Assembly: GCA_050249955.1 (NCBI GenBank)
Contig: JBFWPN010000004.1
Location: 372,001 to 436,000, forward strand
DNA: 64,000 bases
Reading direction: 5' to 3'
DNA from: CAVVIG01 sp050249955
GTDB taxonomy: Bacteria; Acidobacteriota; Vicinamibacteria; Vicinamibacterales; CAVVIG01
Made by a program: the position numbers and the translations under genes. This document shows positions 17,695 through 25,043 of the stretch, piece by piece; position 1 is the stretch's first letter; the number at the start of each line of letters is the position of its first letter. The notes under the pieces were generated by a model. It was not told the origin of the DNA. It saw nothing but the letters and a program-made list of their open reading frames with translations, and ran no database searches.

Positions 17695-18596
17695 GCGGAG
17701 TCCCCGACCGACGGCGCGATCCTGAGGCCCGTCCCCCACGGGTCGCGCACCGTCAACGAAGCGCCCTCCGTGCCGACCTTGTAGCCCGCGCCCTCCAGGC
17801 TCGCACCGGCGGTGGCCACATCACTCACGGTCGGCAGGATCAACTGCCACTCGATCAGCCGCGCGTGTTCCGTGCTCGCCGCGGGCCCTGGCGACCACGT
17901 ATTCGTGCCGAGGTGGTGGTGATAACCCCCGGCTGACAGGAAGAGCGCGCCGGGATATCCCCACACCACCTTGTCGAAGCCCAGCGCCCGGTGATAGAAC
18001 GCCTCGGCGCCGGCGAGGTCGCCCACGTGCAGGTGGACGTGGCCCATCGTGGTGCCGGCCGGTGCGCCCTGCCACGGCTGGTCGCCGCCGGCCGCGACCA
18101 GGTCCCGCAGATCCAGTTGATCGGTGGACATCGCGAGTTCCTGACCACGCACCTGCCAGGCACTGCGCGGCCGATCCGCATAGACCTCGATACCCAGTCC
18201 GTCCGGGTCGGTGAGGTAGATGGCCTCGCTGACCCAGTGGTCGGCCGCTCCCAGCCTGATCCCCAGACCGGCGACATGCGCGATGAACCGCCCGAGGTCT
18301 TCACGCGAGGGCAGCAGGATCGCGAAGTGGTAGAGCCCGTAGGCACCACGGCGGGGTGCCGCCTGGATGGCGGGCTCCTCGTACAGCTCGATGAGCGTGT
18401 CGGGCCCGTCCGCCGCCGTGAGCCTCGCCACGGCACCGCTCCGCTCCCGGACCTGCAGTCCGATGACATGCTGGTAGTAGTCGATGGACCGCTGGAGAGA
18501 GGCCACGGCCAGTCGCACTTGTCCCACGCGGGTGCGATCGGGCAGCCTGAAGGCGGGAGGACGGATGCCGTAGGGCAGGGATGCGTCGGTGGACAT
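17691..18596 (-). CDS. Two-module VOC (glyoxalase/extradiol dioxygenase-like) protein
   Basis: 301 residues. Two vicinal-oxygen-chelate modules: residues about 20-150 (VRLAVASLQRSIDYYQHVIGL, YHFAILLPS) and about 185-298 (GHVHLHVGDLAGAEAFYHRALGF, YHHHLGTNTW). The pattern matches CatE-type catechol-2,3-dioxygenase-like proteins. Metal ligands (His and Glu) seem present in the second module. These enzymes cleave aromatic diols or act on other substrates; this one stands alone with no catabolic genes around it. Confidence 0.85.
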   Translation of the reverse strand: MSTDASLPYGIRPPAFRLPDRTRVGQVRLAVASLQRSIDYYQHVIGLQVRERSGAVARLTAADGPDTLIELYEEPAIQAAPRRGAYGLYHFAILLPSREDLGRFIAHVAGLGIRLGAADHWVSEAIYLTDPDGLGIEVYADRPRSAWQVRGQELAMSTDQLDLRDLVAAGGDQPWQGAPAGTTMGHVHLHVGDLAGAEAFYHRALGFDKVVWGYPGALFLSAGGYHHHLGTNTWSPGPAASTEHARLIEWQLILPTVSDVATAGASLEGAGYKVGTEGASLTVRDPWGTGLRIAPSVGDSA

Positions 18597-18709
18597 CCCG
18601 CGATCTTACCCGTCCCGCGTCCCCACTTCCGCCCGGCCTCGGCCCCGGCCATACTGGACCCGTTGCGCGCCCGTCCCGGTTGAACCCTGCGCGTGCCCCA
18701 GGAGAGCCC

Positions 18710-19297
18710 ATGTCGCTGCGTCGTGTCCTGTCGCCCGTTCGCTCCCTCGCCCTGCTCGCGGTCATCGCCGGCGGAGCCGGCGTGGTTCACGGGGCGGAAG
18801 GGGAGATCGAGTACCGCGTCCTCGCCACGTCGAAGACCTCCACGATGGAGAAGGAACTGAACGAGGCGGCTGAAGCCGGATTCCGGTTCGTCACCGTGAT
18901 GGGCGGTGACACTGCCATTGGCGGGAGCGAGGCGGTGGCGGTCATGAGTCGCACGGGGGATCGCGGGCGTTTTGCCTACCGACTGCTCGCCACCAACCGC
19001 ACGTCGACGATGGAGAAGGAACTGCAGCAGGCCTCGGAGGCCGGGTTCGAGTTCCGTGGCCAGACCGTGTTCAAGTCCGCGTTCGGCGGCGAGGAAGTGG
19101 TCTGCATCCTGGAGCGCGACAAGGACGCGCCCGCCCGCTCGTATCAGTACAGGCTGGTGGCCACGTCACGCACGTCGACGCTCGAGAAGGAGCTGCGGGA
19201 GGCGGGCGTGCTCGGCTACGAACTGCTCGGGATGACCGTGGGGAAGACCGCCATCGGCGGGAAGGAACTGGTGGCCATAGCCCGGCGCGCACGCTGA
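18710..19297 (+). CDS. Secreted protein of three tandem DUF4177-like repeats
   Basis: 195 residues. A signal peptide (about 1-29, VVHGAEG) is followed by three repeats of roughly 53 residues. Each begins YRVLATS/YRLLATN/YRLVATS, continues TSTMEKEL or TSTLEKEL, then an Ala/Gly helix and a closing strand (AVAVMSR, VVCILER, LVAIARR). The pattern recalls DUF4177, usually a single small domain. The Shine-Dalgarno GGAGAG is six bases before the ATG. No catalytic motif; it may be a binding or scaffold protein in the periplasm. Confidence 0.7.
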   Translation: MSLRRVLSPVRSLALLAVIAGGAGVVHGAEGEIEYRVLATSKTSTMEKELNEAAEAGFRFVTVMGGDTAIGGSEAVAVMSRTGDRGRFAYRLLATNRTSTMEKELQQASEAGFEFRGQTVFKSAFGGEEVVCILERDKDAPARSYQYRLVATSRTSTLEKELREAGVLGYELLGMTVGKTAIGGKELVAIARRAR

Positions 19298-19338
19298 CGC
19301 GGGGCCGGGCGCCGGGCCGGTGGGGCGAGAAAAGCAAA

Positions 19339-19366
19339 GGCCGGTGCCCCTGACGGGACACCGGCC
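19339..19366. terminator. Bidirectional intrinsic terminator between convergent genes
   Basis: Stem GGCCGGTG / CACCGGCC, extended by CCC/GGG around a short internal loop. Toward the minus strand it is followed by TTTGCTTTTC, a fair U-tract, so it should stop transcripts from the gene ending at 19408 and perhaps also the plus-strand gene ending at 19297. Confidence 0.7.
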
Positions 19367-19407
19367 CTTGGTCGTACGTCAGGTTGCCCGTGCGGGCCTC
19401 CTGACAG

Positions 19408-20727
19408 CTACTGCTGCTGTTGCTGCGTGGCCGGCTTGGCCCGCCGCGCGTCCTGCTCCGCCTTGAAGTCCGCATCGTTCATGTAGACGATGTTGATCCA
19501 GGCGTGAGCCATCTCGTCGACCGTGCGGTCACCCCAGCCCACCCACTGGTTCGGGTCGGGATTGCTCTTCTTGGCCGCGGTGTTGTCGTGCCACGCGGTG
19601 ACCTTGAGGATCGTCCCCTTCGGCAGCAGCGGCGCCACATCGTCGTCGTACTGGTAGGTGGTCATCCAGTTGAAGTCGAAGTTGCTGATGTAGCTGATGA
19701 CCGTCTGCTGGCCGGTGGGCGAGAGCGCGGTCACCTGCATGGCCTTGCCGCGCAGGTGCATGTGGGGCTGGAAGCTCTCGATGCGCGCGTTCTCGCGCAG
19801 CGTGAAGAAGCCCTCGGACATCGAGAGCGAGTTCGGGCGGATGTCCATGGTGCCGAGCGCTGCCGGCACGAGCGAGAGCGACGTGCGGTACTTCGGCTCC
19901 TGGCCCTTGGGGTAGAGGTAGATCCCCATCTCGACCTGGCTCGTGATTTCCTCGCCCACAGCGGAGTAGTGGATGTCCCAGTGGAACTTCGCCCCCGGGA
20001 GCAGCAGCTTGCCGGTGCCCGGACGCATCAGCTCGCCCTGCTTGCCGACCGCCCATTCCATGAAGGGGACCGGCAGGAACGACTGCTGGGCAGACGGGTC
20101 GTTCTGCTCCAGGTAGGCGATGGCGTGGTGGGTGATGCGGCGACCCTTCACGCTGTTCGGCCGGATCTCGATGGCGCGCACCCAGCGGGGCTCGGTGAGG
20201 CCCGCCTCGGTGAGGCGCTTGTCCCAGGCGTCCTGGGACAGGGCCGGCATCGTGAACGGGTCCGACGTGACGACCAGGTCCGGTTCCTTCTGGCCGAAGA
20301 GGTGGGCGAAGTTCCAGCCCTGATCCTCGGGCCAGGTCTTCGGCGCCGGCATGTCCTTCGCGTCACCCTGCGGAGCGCCCGCGTCGATCCACTTCATGAC
20401 GGTGGCGTACTGCTCGTCGGTGAGCGACCGGTCGTTCTTGAACTTCTGCACGCCAACCGACCTGTCGATGCTCCACGGTGGCATGCTGCGCGCCTCGACC
20501 CGCGACTTGATCGAGCGGACCCAGGGCCGGACCTCAGCGAACGTCTTGAGCGACATCGGCGCGATCGAGTCGGGCCGATGGCAGGCTTCGCACTTCTCCT
20601 GGAAGATCGGCGCGATGTCCTTGGTGAACGTCGGATTCTTCGGCACCTCGGCGAACGCCGCCGCCGGAAGCGCAAGGGCCGCACCCACGAGGAGTACGCG
20701 CGCCGCGCTGAACCGTGCTTCGAACAT
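19408..20727 (-). CDS. Cytochrome c fused to PHM-like type II copper monooxygenase
   Basis: 439 residues. Signal peptide (to about 26, AAAFA). Residues 35-120 carry a c-type haem motif CEACH (Cys46, Cys49, His50) with a likely Met58 ligand (APMSL). Residues 150-420 match the two-lobed copper fold of peptidylglycine alpha-hydroxylating monooxygenase: THHA (His200, His201), DIHYS (His253), PHMHLRG (His322, His324) and VDEMAHAW (Met406). These line up with the CuH (three His) and CuM (His, His, Met) ligands of PHM. The haem domain may supply electrons in place of ascorbate. AAGGAG precedes the ATG at 20727. The fold match is strong; a peptide substrate is inference. Confidence 0.82.
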   Translation of the reverse strand: MFEARFSAARVLLVGAALALPAAAFAEVPKNPTFTKDIAPIFQEKCEACHRPDSIAPMSLKTFAEVRPWVRSIKSRVEARSMPPWSIDRSVGVQKFKNDRSLTDEQYATVMKWIDAGAPQGDAKDMPAPKTWPEDQGWNFAHLFGQKEPDLVVTSDPFTMPALSQDAWDKRLTEAGLTEPRWVRAIEIRPNSVKGRRITHHAIAYLEQNDPSAQQSFLPVPFMEWAVGKQGELMRPGTGKLLLPGAKFHWDIHYSAVGEEITSQVEMGIYLYPKGQEPKYRTSLSLVPAALGTMDIRPNSLSMSEGFFTLRENARIESFQPHMHLRGKAMQVTALSPTGQQTVISYISNFDFNWMTTYQYDDDVAPLLPKGTILKVTAWHDNTAAKKSNPDPNQWVGWGDRTVDEMAHAWINIVYMNDADFKAEQDARRAKPATQQQQQ

Positions 20728-20818
20728 GAACGAGCTCCTTCGGGGGAATGCCCCCGCGCACCAGGTTGTACAGCTCACAAGTGTAGGGCCGTATGGCCCC
20801 ACGCCCACATATCAAAAT

Positions 20819-21691
20819 CTAGGGGGTGACGGTCGCCTTCACGTAGGCGTTGGTCCAGCAGCACTGGAAGCCGCCGCCACCTTCACCCGACTCATCGTTG
20901 GCCTGGACGCGCAGCATGTACTCGCCAGGCTCGCTGAAGGTGACGTTGGCGCTGATCTCGGCCCCCTGCGTGGGCACCGGCAGCCGGACCTTGTCGAAGG
21001 TGACCGTGCCCGGACCGCGGTACTTGTGCAGGGAGACGTTGGCCACCGACGGCGTCCCGCCTCGCCCGCCGCGTCCGCCTTCCTGGCCGCGCCCCTTGGG
21101 ATCCTCGACCCACATGGTGAGCGGCAGGGGGGTCTTCGCCTTGCCCGTGAGCGTGTGCGCCACGGTCATCGGGGGGCCGGCGAACTTCGCGCCGCCCTGC
21201 GCAAAGGCGATCTTCGGCGGCTCGTTGAGCATGCCGATCTCTTTCATGGGCGCCACGTTGTAGGCGGGGGTCAGCGCGAAGGGGATCGCCTGCGTCTCAC
21301 CGTTGGCGGTGATCGTCCACGTGACCGTCTTCTTGCCGAAGTCCTTCGGCACCTTCACGACGAACACGCCCCACTGGCGGCCGGTCTCGAAGTGGGTGGG
21401 TTGTCCCTGATCGGCGGGCCCGGGCTCGATCTTGTTGTTCGGGCCCACTGGGATGTCGAGCGGCTGTCGCGAGTTCCGGTTGTAATAGCCCAGCAGGATG
21501 CTGAAGCTGCCGTCCGGATTGGTGAACCAGCCTTCGTAGGCCGGGGTCACGCTCGCGCCGCGTTCCTTGAAGGGCTCGAGCGGCAGGGAGCCGCCCTGTG
21601 GCCCCTGGGCGGACACCAGTGCGCCGCCCATCAGCGCGGCACACGCAACCGCGGCAAGCCGCGGGCGGAGAACGGAAACGGACTGTTTCAT
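20819..21691 (-). CDS. Secreted protein of unknown function beside the PHM/PAL-like genes
   Basis: 290 residues. A signal peptide (to about 28, ALVSAQ) is followed by beta-rich sequence with GWFTNPDGSFSILLGYYNRN near the start and a Gly/Arg-rich linker (about 195-212). The C-terminal strand region ends in a vicinal cysteine pair (FQCCWTNAYV). No family recognised. It lies 91 bases upstream of the cytochrome c/PHM-like gene on the same strand and downstream of the two NHL genes. The Cys-Cys pair near the end could bind metal or form a disulfide. Confidence 0.6.
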   Translation of the reverse strand: MKQSVSVLRPRLAAVACAALMGGALVSAQGPQGGSLPLEPFKERGASVTPAYEGWFTNPDGSFSILLGYYNRNSRQPLDIPVGPNNKIEPGPADQGQPTHFETGRQWGVFVVKVPKDFGKKTVTWTITANGETQAIPFALTPAYNVAPMKEIGMLNEPPKIAFAQGGAKFAGPPMTVAHTLTGKAKTPLPLTMWVEDPKGRGQEGGRGGRGGTPSVANVSLHKYRGPGTVTFDKVRLPVPTQGAEISANVTFSEPGEYMLRVQANDESGEGGGGFQCCWTNAYVKATVTP

Positions 21692-21822
21692 AACCCGCAA
21701 TCTTACCCCGGGCCCTGCCGTCGGGAGCGGACCTCTGGGGACTTCGGGCTTCCGGCTTCGGGGCGGGTGGGCTTCAGACCAGGAGCCGACATGGCCCGGA
21801 GCCTGGAGCCTGGAGCCGAAAG

Positions 21823-21859
21823 AAAAAGCCCGATGCGCCGTGAGGCGCACCGGGCTTTC
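21823..21859 (-). terminator. Intrinsic terminator of the two-gene NHL operon
   Basis: On the minus strand, AAAGCCCGGTGCGCC pairs with GGCGCATCGGGCTTT across a 4-base loop, with one G-U pair, and is followed by TTTTTCTTTC. This is the best-formed rho-independent terminator in the window and closes the unit that ends at 21882. Confidence 0.85.
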
Positions 21860-21881
21860 GGGTGCGAGCGAGGCGAGCGGG

Positions 21882-23000
21882 CTACTTCTTCAGCGACACC
21901 TTCTGGACGCGCCAGTTGGTCATCTCGCCGATGAGCAGTTCGTTCTCGTTGCGGCAGTCGATGGAGTTGGCCAGGCCGAACTCCTTGAGCTGGCGACCGG
22001 CCTTGCCGAACCGACCCACCACCTTGCCGTCGAGCGTCACCTTCAGGATCGCCGCATCCTCCATCCCGTCCGGATCGCCGGAGTGCGAGATGTAGAGGTA
22101 CTGCGTGGCGCCCGTGGTCATGCACATCGCGAGCGGGGTGCCGATGCCGCCGAACTGCGACTTGAACGTGCCCTCCCCGTCGAACACCTGGATGCGCTTG
22201 TTGCCCGAGTCGGCCACGTAGACGTTGCCGTTGGCATCCACCGCGAGCGCCTTGGGACCGCTGAACTGGCCGTTCTCCGAGCCCGTGGACCCCCACTGCT
22301 TCACGAAGTTGCCTTCCTTGTTGAACTTCGCGATGCGGTTCACGTTGCCGGCCATGCCGTCGGCGATGTAGATGTTGCCGGCCTTGTCCCAGGCCACGTC
22401 AGACGGACGGTTGAACGTGGAGCCGGGCGTGCCCGCGCCCGGCAGGGCCGCTGGGGCGCCACCGGGGCCGCCTGCGCGACCGCCGCCACCGGCCGGTGCA
22501 CCGCCGCCGGGGCCGCCGGCACGCGGCGCGGCCGGCCGTACGCCGATGGCTTCAGGCTTGCGCCCGAGCACCAGCGCCACCTTGCCCTCGGTGTCGAACT
22601 TGACCACCTGGTTCGCGCCGGCATCGATCGTCCACACGTTGTCCTGCGGATCGACCCGCAGCCCGTAGGCGGCGTTGAAGCCGTACACGTCCTGTCCGAG
22701 CTCCCGCACGAACTTGCCGGTTGCGTCGTACTGGAACAGCTTCGAGCCGTTGCGCAGGAACGTGCGGTTGTCACCGATGGTCGCGTAGGCGTGTCCCGTG
22801 CGCGTGTACACGAAGACCTGGCCCTTCGATGTCTGGCCCACGCCGCCGATCTCGCCGACGATGAAGTTGTCGTTCCACTTGAGCAGGTCGACGCTGTCGA
22901 AGGCGATCTCCGGGGCGGACGGAGCGCCGCCCTGGGCCATCAGCGACCCGCCGAGGGCGATCACGCCCGCTGCGACAAAACCCTTGAATGTGCGATTCAT
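21882..23000 (-). CDS. NHL-repeat beta-propeller, PAL paralogue lacking the zinc ligands
   Basis: 372 residues. A signal peptide (to about 23, SLMAQ) precedes a six-bladed NHL propeller interrupted by a Gly/Pro/Ala-rich insertion (about 155-190). It is clearly related to the next gene upstream (GKLFQYD-like strand, VDPQDNVW, IADG, RIQVFDGEG). The positions of the PAL zinc histidines read AAYGL, GPKALA and ANSID, so none is His, and the DGY tyrosine is Met. A binding rather than lyase role is likely. It starts nine bases after the catalytic-type paralogue and so is co-transcribed with it. Confidence 0.85.
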   Translation of the reverse strand: MNRTFKGFVAAGVIALGGSLMAQGGAPSAPEIAFDSVDLLKWNDNFIVGEIGGVGQTSKGQVFVYTRTGHAYATIGDNRTFLRNGSKLFQYDATGKFVRELGQDVYGFNAAYGLRVDPQDNVWTIDAGANQVVKFDTEGKVALVLGRKPEAIGVRPAAPRAGGPGGGAPAGGGGRAGGPGGAPAALPGAGTPGSTFNRPSDVAWDKAGNIYIADGMAGNVNRIAKFNKEGNFVKQWGSTGSENGQFSGPKALAVDANGNVYVADSGNKRIQVFDGEGTFKSQFGGIGTPLAMCMTTGATQYLYISHSGDPDGMEDAAILKVTLDGKVVGRFGKAGRQLKEFGLANSIDCRNENELLIGEMTNWRVQKVSLKK

Positions 23001-23009
23001 CCCCGTCTC

Positions 23010-24095
23010 CTAGTTCGCGCTCGTCCTGGACGGAGTCGCCGTGGGCTTCAGCAGGATCTTCTGCGAACGCCAGTTGTTGATCTCGGCCGTGTAGATGACG
23101 TTGGGGTCGCGGCAATCCATCTGGTGGATCGTGGAGAACTCGCCGACCGCCTTGCCACCCTTGCCGAACTTCCCGATGATGGTGCCGTCGAGCTCCATCT
23201 TGTAGACCTCGCCGGTGAACTCGGCCGCCGCCGCAGGAGCGCTGTCCGGCCACGAGTTCGACACGTAGAGGTACTGCTTGCCGGGGTCCTTCGGGCCGGG
23301 GCCACCGGAGACGCACACCGCCCAGGGGTTGCCGGTCTGGTCGTAGTTCGCCTTCCAGTTCAGGTCGTTGTCGAGCACCTGCACGCGGGCGTTGCCGCGG
23401 TCGCCGACGTAGACGTTGCCCTTGAAGTCCGTGGCGATGGAGTGCGGGGTGTTGAATTCCAGGTTGCCGGGGCCGCGCTTGCCGACCGCCTTGACGAAGC
23501 GGCCGTTCCTGTCGAACTTCACCACGCGGCCGTCGAAGTAGCCGTCGGACACGAAGATGTTGCCCTGCTGGTCCCACGCGATGTCGGTCTGGCGGCCGAA
23601 GCGGTACTTCTCGTTCCGCCCGTGGAAGATGCCCTGGCCCGGCATGTTGGCGAGCGACCCGATCGGGTCTTCGCGCCGGCCGATGGTCATGATGACCTGA
23701 CCCTGCGGGTTGAACTTCACCAGCATGTCGGTGCCTTCGTCGACCGCCCAGATGTTGTCCTGGGCGTCCACGCGGACCGAGTGGGCGAAAGCGAATCCGT
23801 AGTTGTTGCGGCCGATCTCACGGACGAACTTGCCCGTGGGGTCGTACTGGAACAGCCGGGTCTCGTTGGCCCGGTGATAGATGTAGATGTTGCCCTTCGA
23901 GTCGGTGGTGATGCCCATGTTCTCGCCGGTGTAGATGCCGGCGGGGTTCTTGAAGAAATTGGGCACCGCTTCGTGCGGGATGGTCGGGACGTTCGTGGCC
24001 TTCGCACGCGACTGGGCCGACACCGGCGACATCGTGAGCGAGAGCACGCCAGCCATCGCGAATGCGGCCAGTGCTGGGACGGTAAAGCGCTTCAT
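23010..24095 (-). CDS. Peptidyl-alpha-hydroxyglycine alpha-amidating lyase (PAL)-like NHL protein
   Basis: 361 residues. A signal peptide (to about 27, SPVSAQ) precedes a six-bladed NHL propeller. Residues matching the active site of animal PAL are all present: Arg75 (YHRAN), His105 (AHSVRV), Tyr186 (SDGYFDGR), His218 (TPHSIA), Arg233 (GDRGNARVQ) and His324 (IHQMD). In PAL the three His bind zinc, and the Arg/Tyr act on the alpha-hydroxyglycine substrate. The neighbouring PHM-like protein would make that type of product. GGAGG lies 11 bases before the ATG, and a promoter is visible at 24160-24188. Lyase fold is sure; natural substrate is inferred. Confidence 0.88.
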   Translation of the reverse strand: MKRFTVPALAAFAMAGVLSLTMSPVSAQSRAKATNVPTIPHEAVPNFFKNPAGIYTGENMGITTDSKGNIYIYHRANETRLFQYDPTGKFVREIGRNNYGFAFAHSVRVDAQDNIWAVDEGTDMLVKFNPQGQVIMTIGRREDPIGSLANMPGQGIFHGRNEKYRFGRQTDIAWDQQGNIFVSDGYFDGRVVKFDRNGRFVKAVGKRGPGNLEFNTPHSIATDFKGNVYVGDRGNARVQVLDNDLNWKANYDQTGNPWAVCVSGGPGPKDPGKQYLYVSNSWPDSAPAAAAEFTGEVYKMELDGTIIGKFGKGGKAVGEFSTIHQMDCRDPNVIYTAEINNWRSQKILLKPTATPSRTSAN

Positions 24096-24159
24096 GTACA
24101 ACAGCCTCCGTTCAGGAACTTGCGGGCTTTCCGGCGCGCAGTGCCGGGAAGGTCGGGGA

Positions 24160-24188
24160 ACTGTACTTGAGGACTGCTGGCCGTTCAA
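24160..24188 (-). promoter_or_regulatory. Sigma-70-type promoter of the NHL/PAL operon
   Basis: On the minus strand, -35 TTGAAC and -10 TACAGT are separated by exactly 17 bases, each matching four of six consensus bases. Transcription would start about 58 bases before the PAL-like ATG at 24095. Confidence 0.55.
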
Positions 24189-24232
24189 GCGCCAACCCGG
24201 CGGCGCCAGAATGAACGAATCGGGGACGCGCG

Positions 24233-24955
24233 TCAGGCCGGTCCGGACCCGGCCTGCCCGTGCCAGAGTTCGGTCAGTTCGTGCTGCGAGTGCACGCCAA
24301 GCTTCCGGAAGACCGACTTCAGGTGGTTCCGCACGGTGTGGTGGCTCAGGCCCAGACGGCGCGCCACACCTGAGAGCCGTGCGCCCTGCGCCAGCAAGTC
24401 GACCAGCTCCCGCTCCCTGGGCGACAGGCGTTCCGCGACCATGCCCGGCGTCGGGCGGGGCCGCTCCACGTTCAGCAGGGCCGGCGGGCCGTCGTTGACG
24501 ACCGAGGCGATCACCCTGAGCTTGTCGGCGAGCGCATACCCGGCCGCCACCGGTTCCCGCCTGAGGGAGGCGAGCAGGACGGCCGAGATGAGCTGGCGCT
24601 CGACGAACGGCTTGAGGACGTAGCCCGCCGCCTGGCTGCTGGCCGCGCGGCTCACGGTATCGCGGTCGGTGTGCGCGGTCAGGTAGACCACCGGTGTCTG
24701 GCGGTGTCGCCCGATCTCGCACGCGGCCGTGATGCCGTCGGTGTCCCCGTCGAGCTTCACGTCCATCACGATCACGTCCGGGTCTGTCCGGAGGGCCGCT
24801 TCGACCGCGGCCCGGGCACCGTGCACCGGCGCGGGTACGTCGAACCCTGCCGCCTGCAGGCACGCCTGGACGTGCCGCGCCACCAGCCACTCGTCCTCGA
24901 CCACGAGGACCGTGGGGCGGTTCGAGCGCAGGGCTCGGGCGTCAGTCGTGGGCAT
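24233..24955 (-). CDS. Receiver-LuxR response regulator
   Basis: 240 residues from the ATG at 24955. Receiver domain (about 14-130): VVEDEWLV, phospho-acceptor in VIVMDVKLDGDTDG, YLTAHTD, and Lys in YVLKPFVE. A C-terminal LuxR-type HTH (about 175-235) has LSPRERELVDLLAQGARL and HTVRNHLKSVFRKLGV. It lies 88 bases downstream of a PAS/HisKA_2 kinase and is its likely partner. The HTH is closely similar to that of the regulator at 40961-41713. Targets unknown. Confidence 0.9.
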   Translation of the reverse strand: MPTTDARALRSNRPTVLVVEDEWLVARHVQACLQAAGFDVPAPVHGARAAVEAALRTDPDVIVMDVKLDGDTDGITAACEIGRHRQTPVVYLTAHTDRDTVSRAASSQAAGYVLKPFVERQLISAVLLASLRREPVAAGYALADKLRVIASVVNDGPPALLNVERPRPTPGMVAERLSPRERELVDLLAQGARLSGVARRLGLSHHTVRNHLKSVFRKLGVHSQHELTELWHGQAGSGPA

Positions 24956-25043
24956 GTGTGCCAGCGTTATACCAGCAGTTATTGAAGAGCTCAAGCTGAG
25001 CCGTCGCATTCAGGGCGCCAGCCCGGCCGTGCTTGCCTGCAAT

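Noticed and set aside
20780..20805. GGGCC-GTAT-GGCCC hairpin before the cytochrome c/PHM-like gene as a terminator
   Set aside because: The stem is only 5 bp with no U-tract, and it lies between two genes that are likely co-transcribed.
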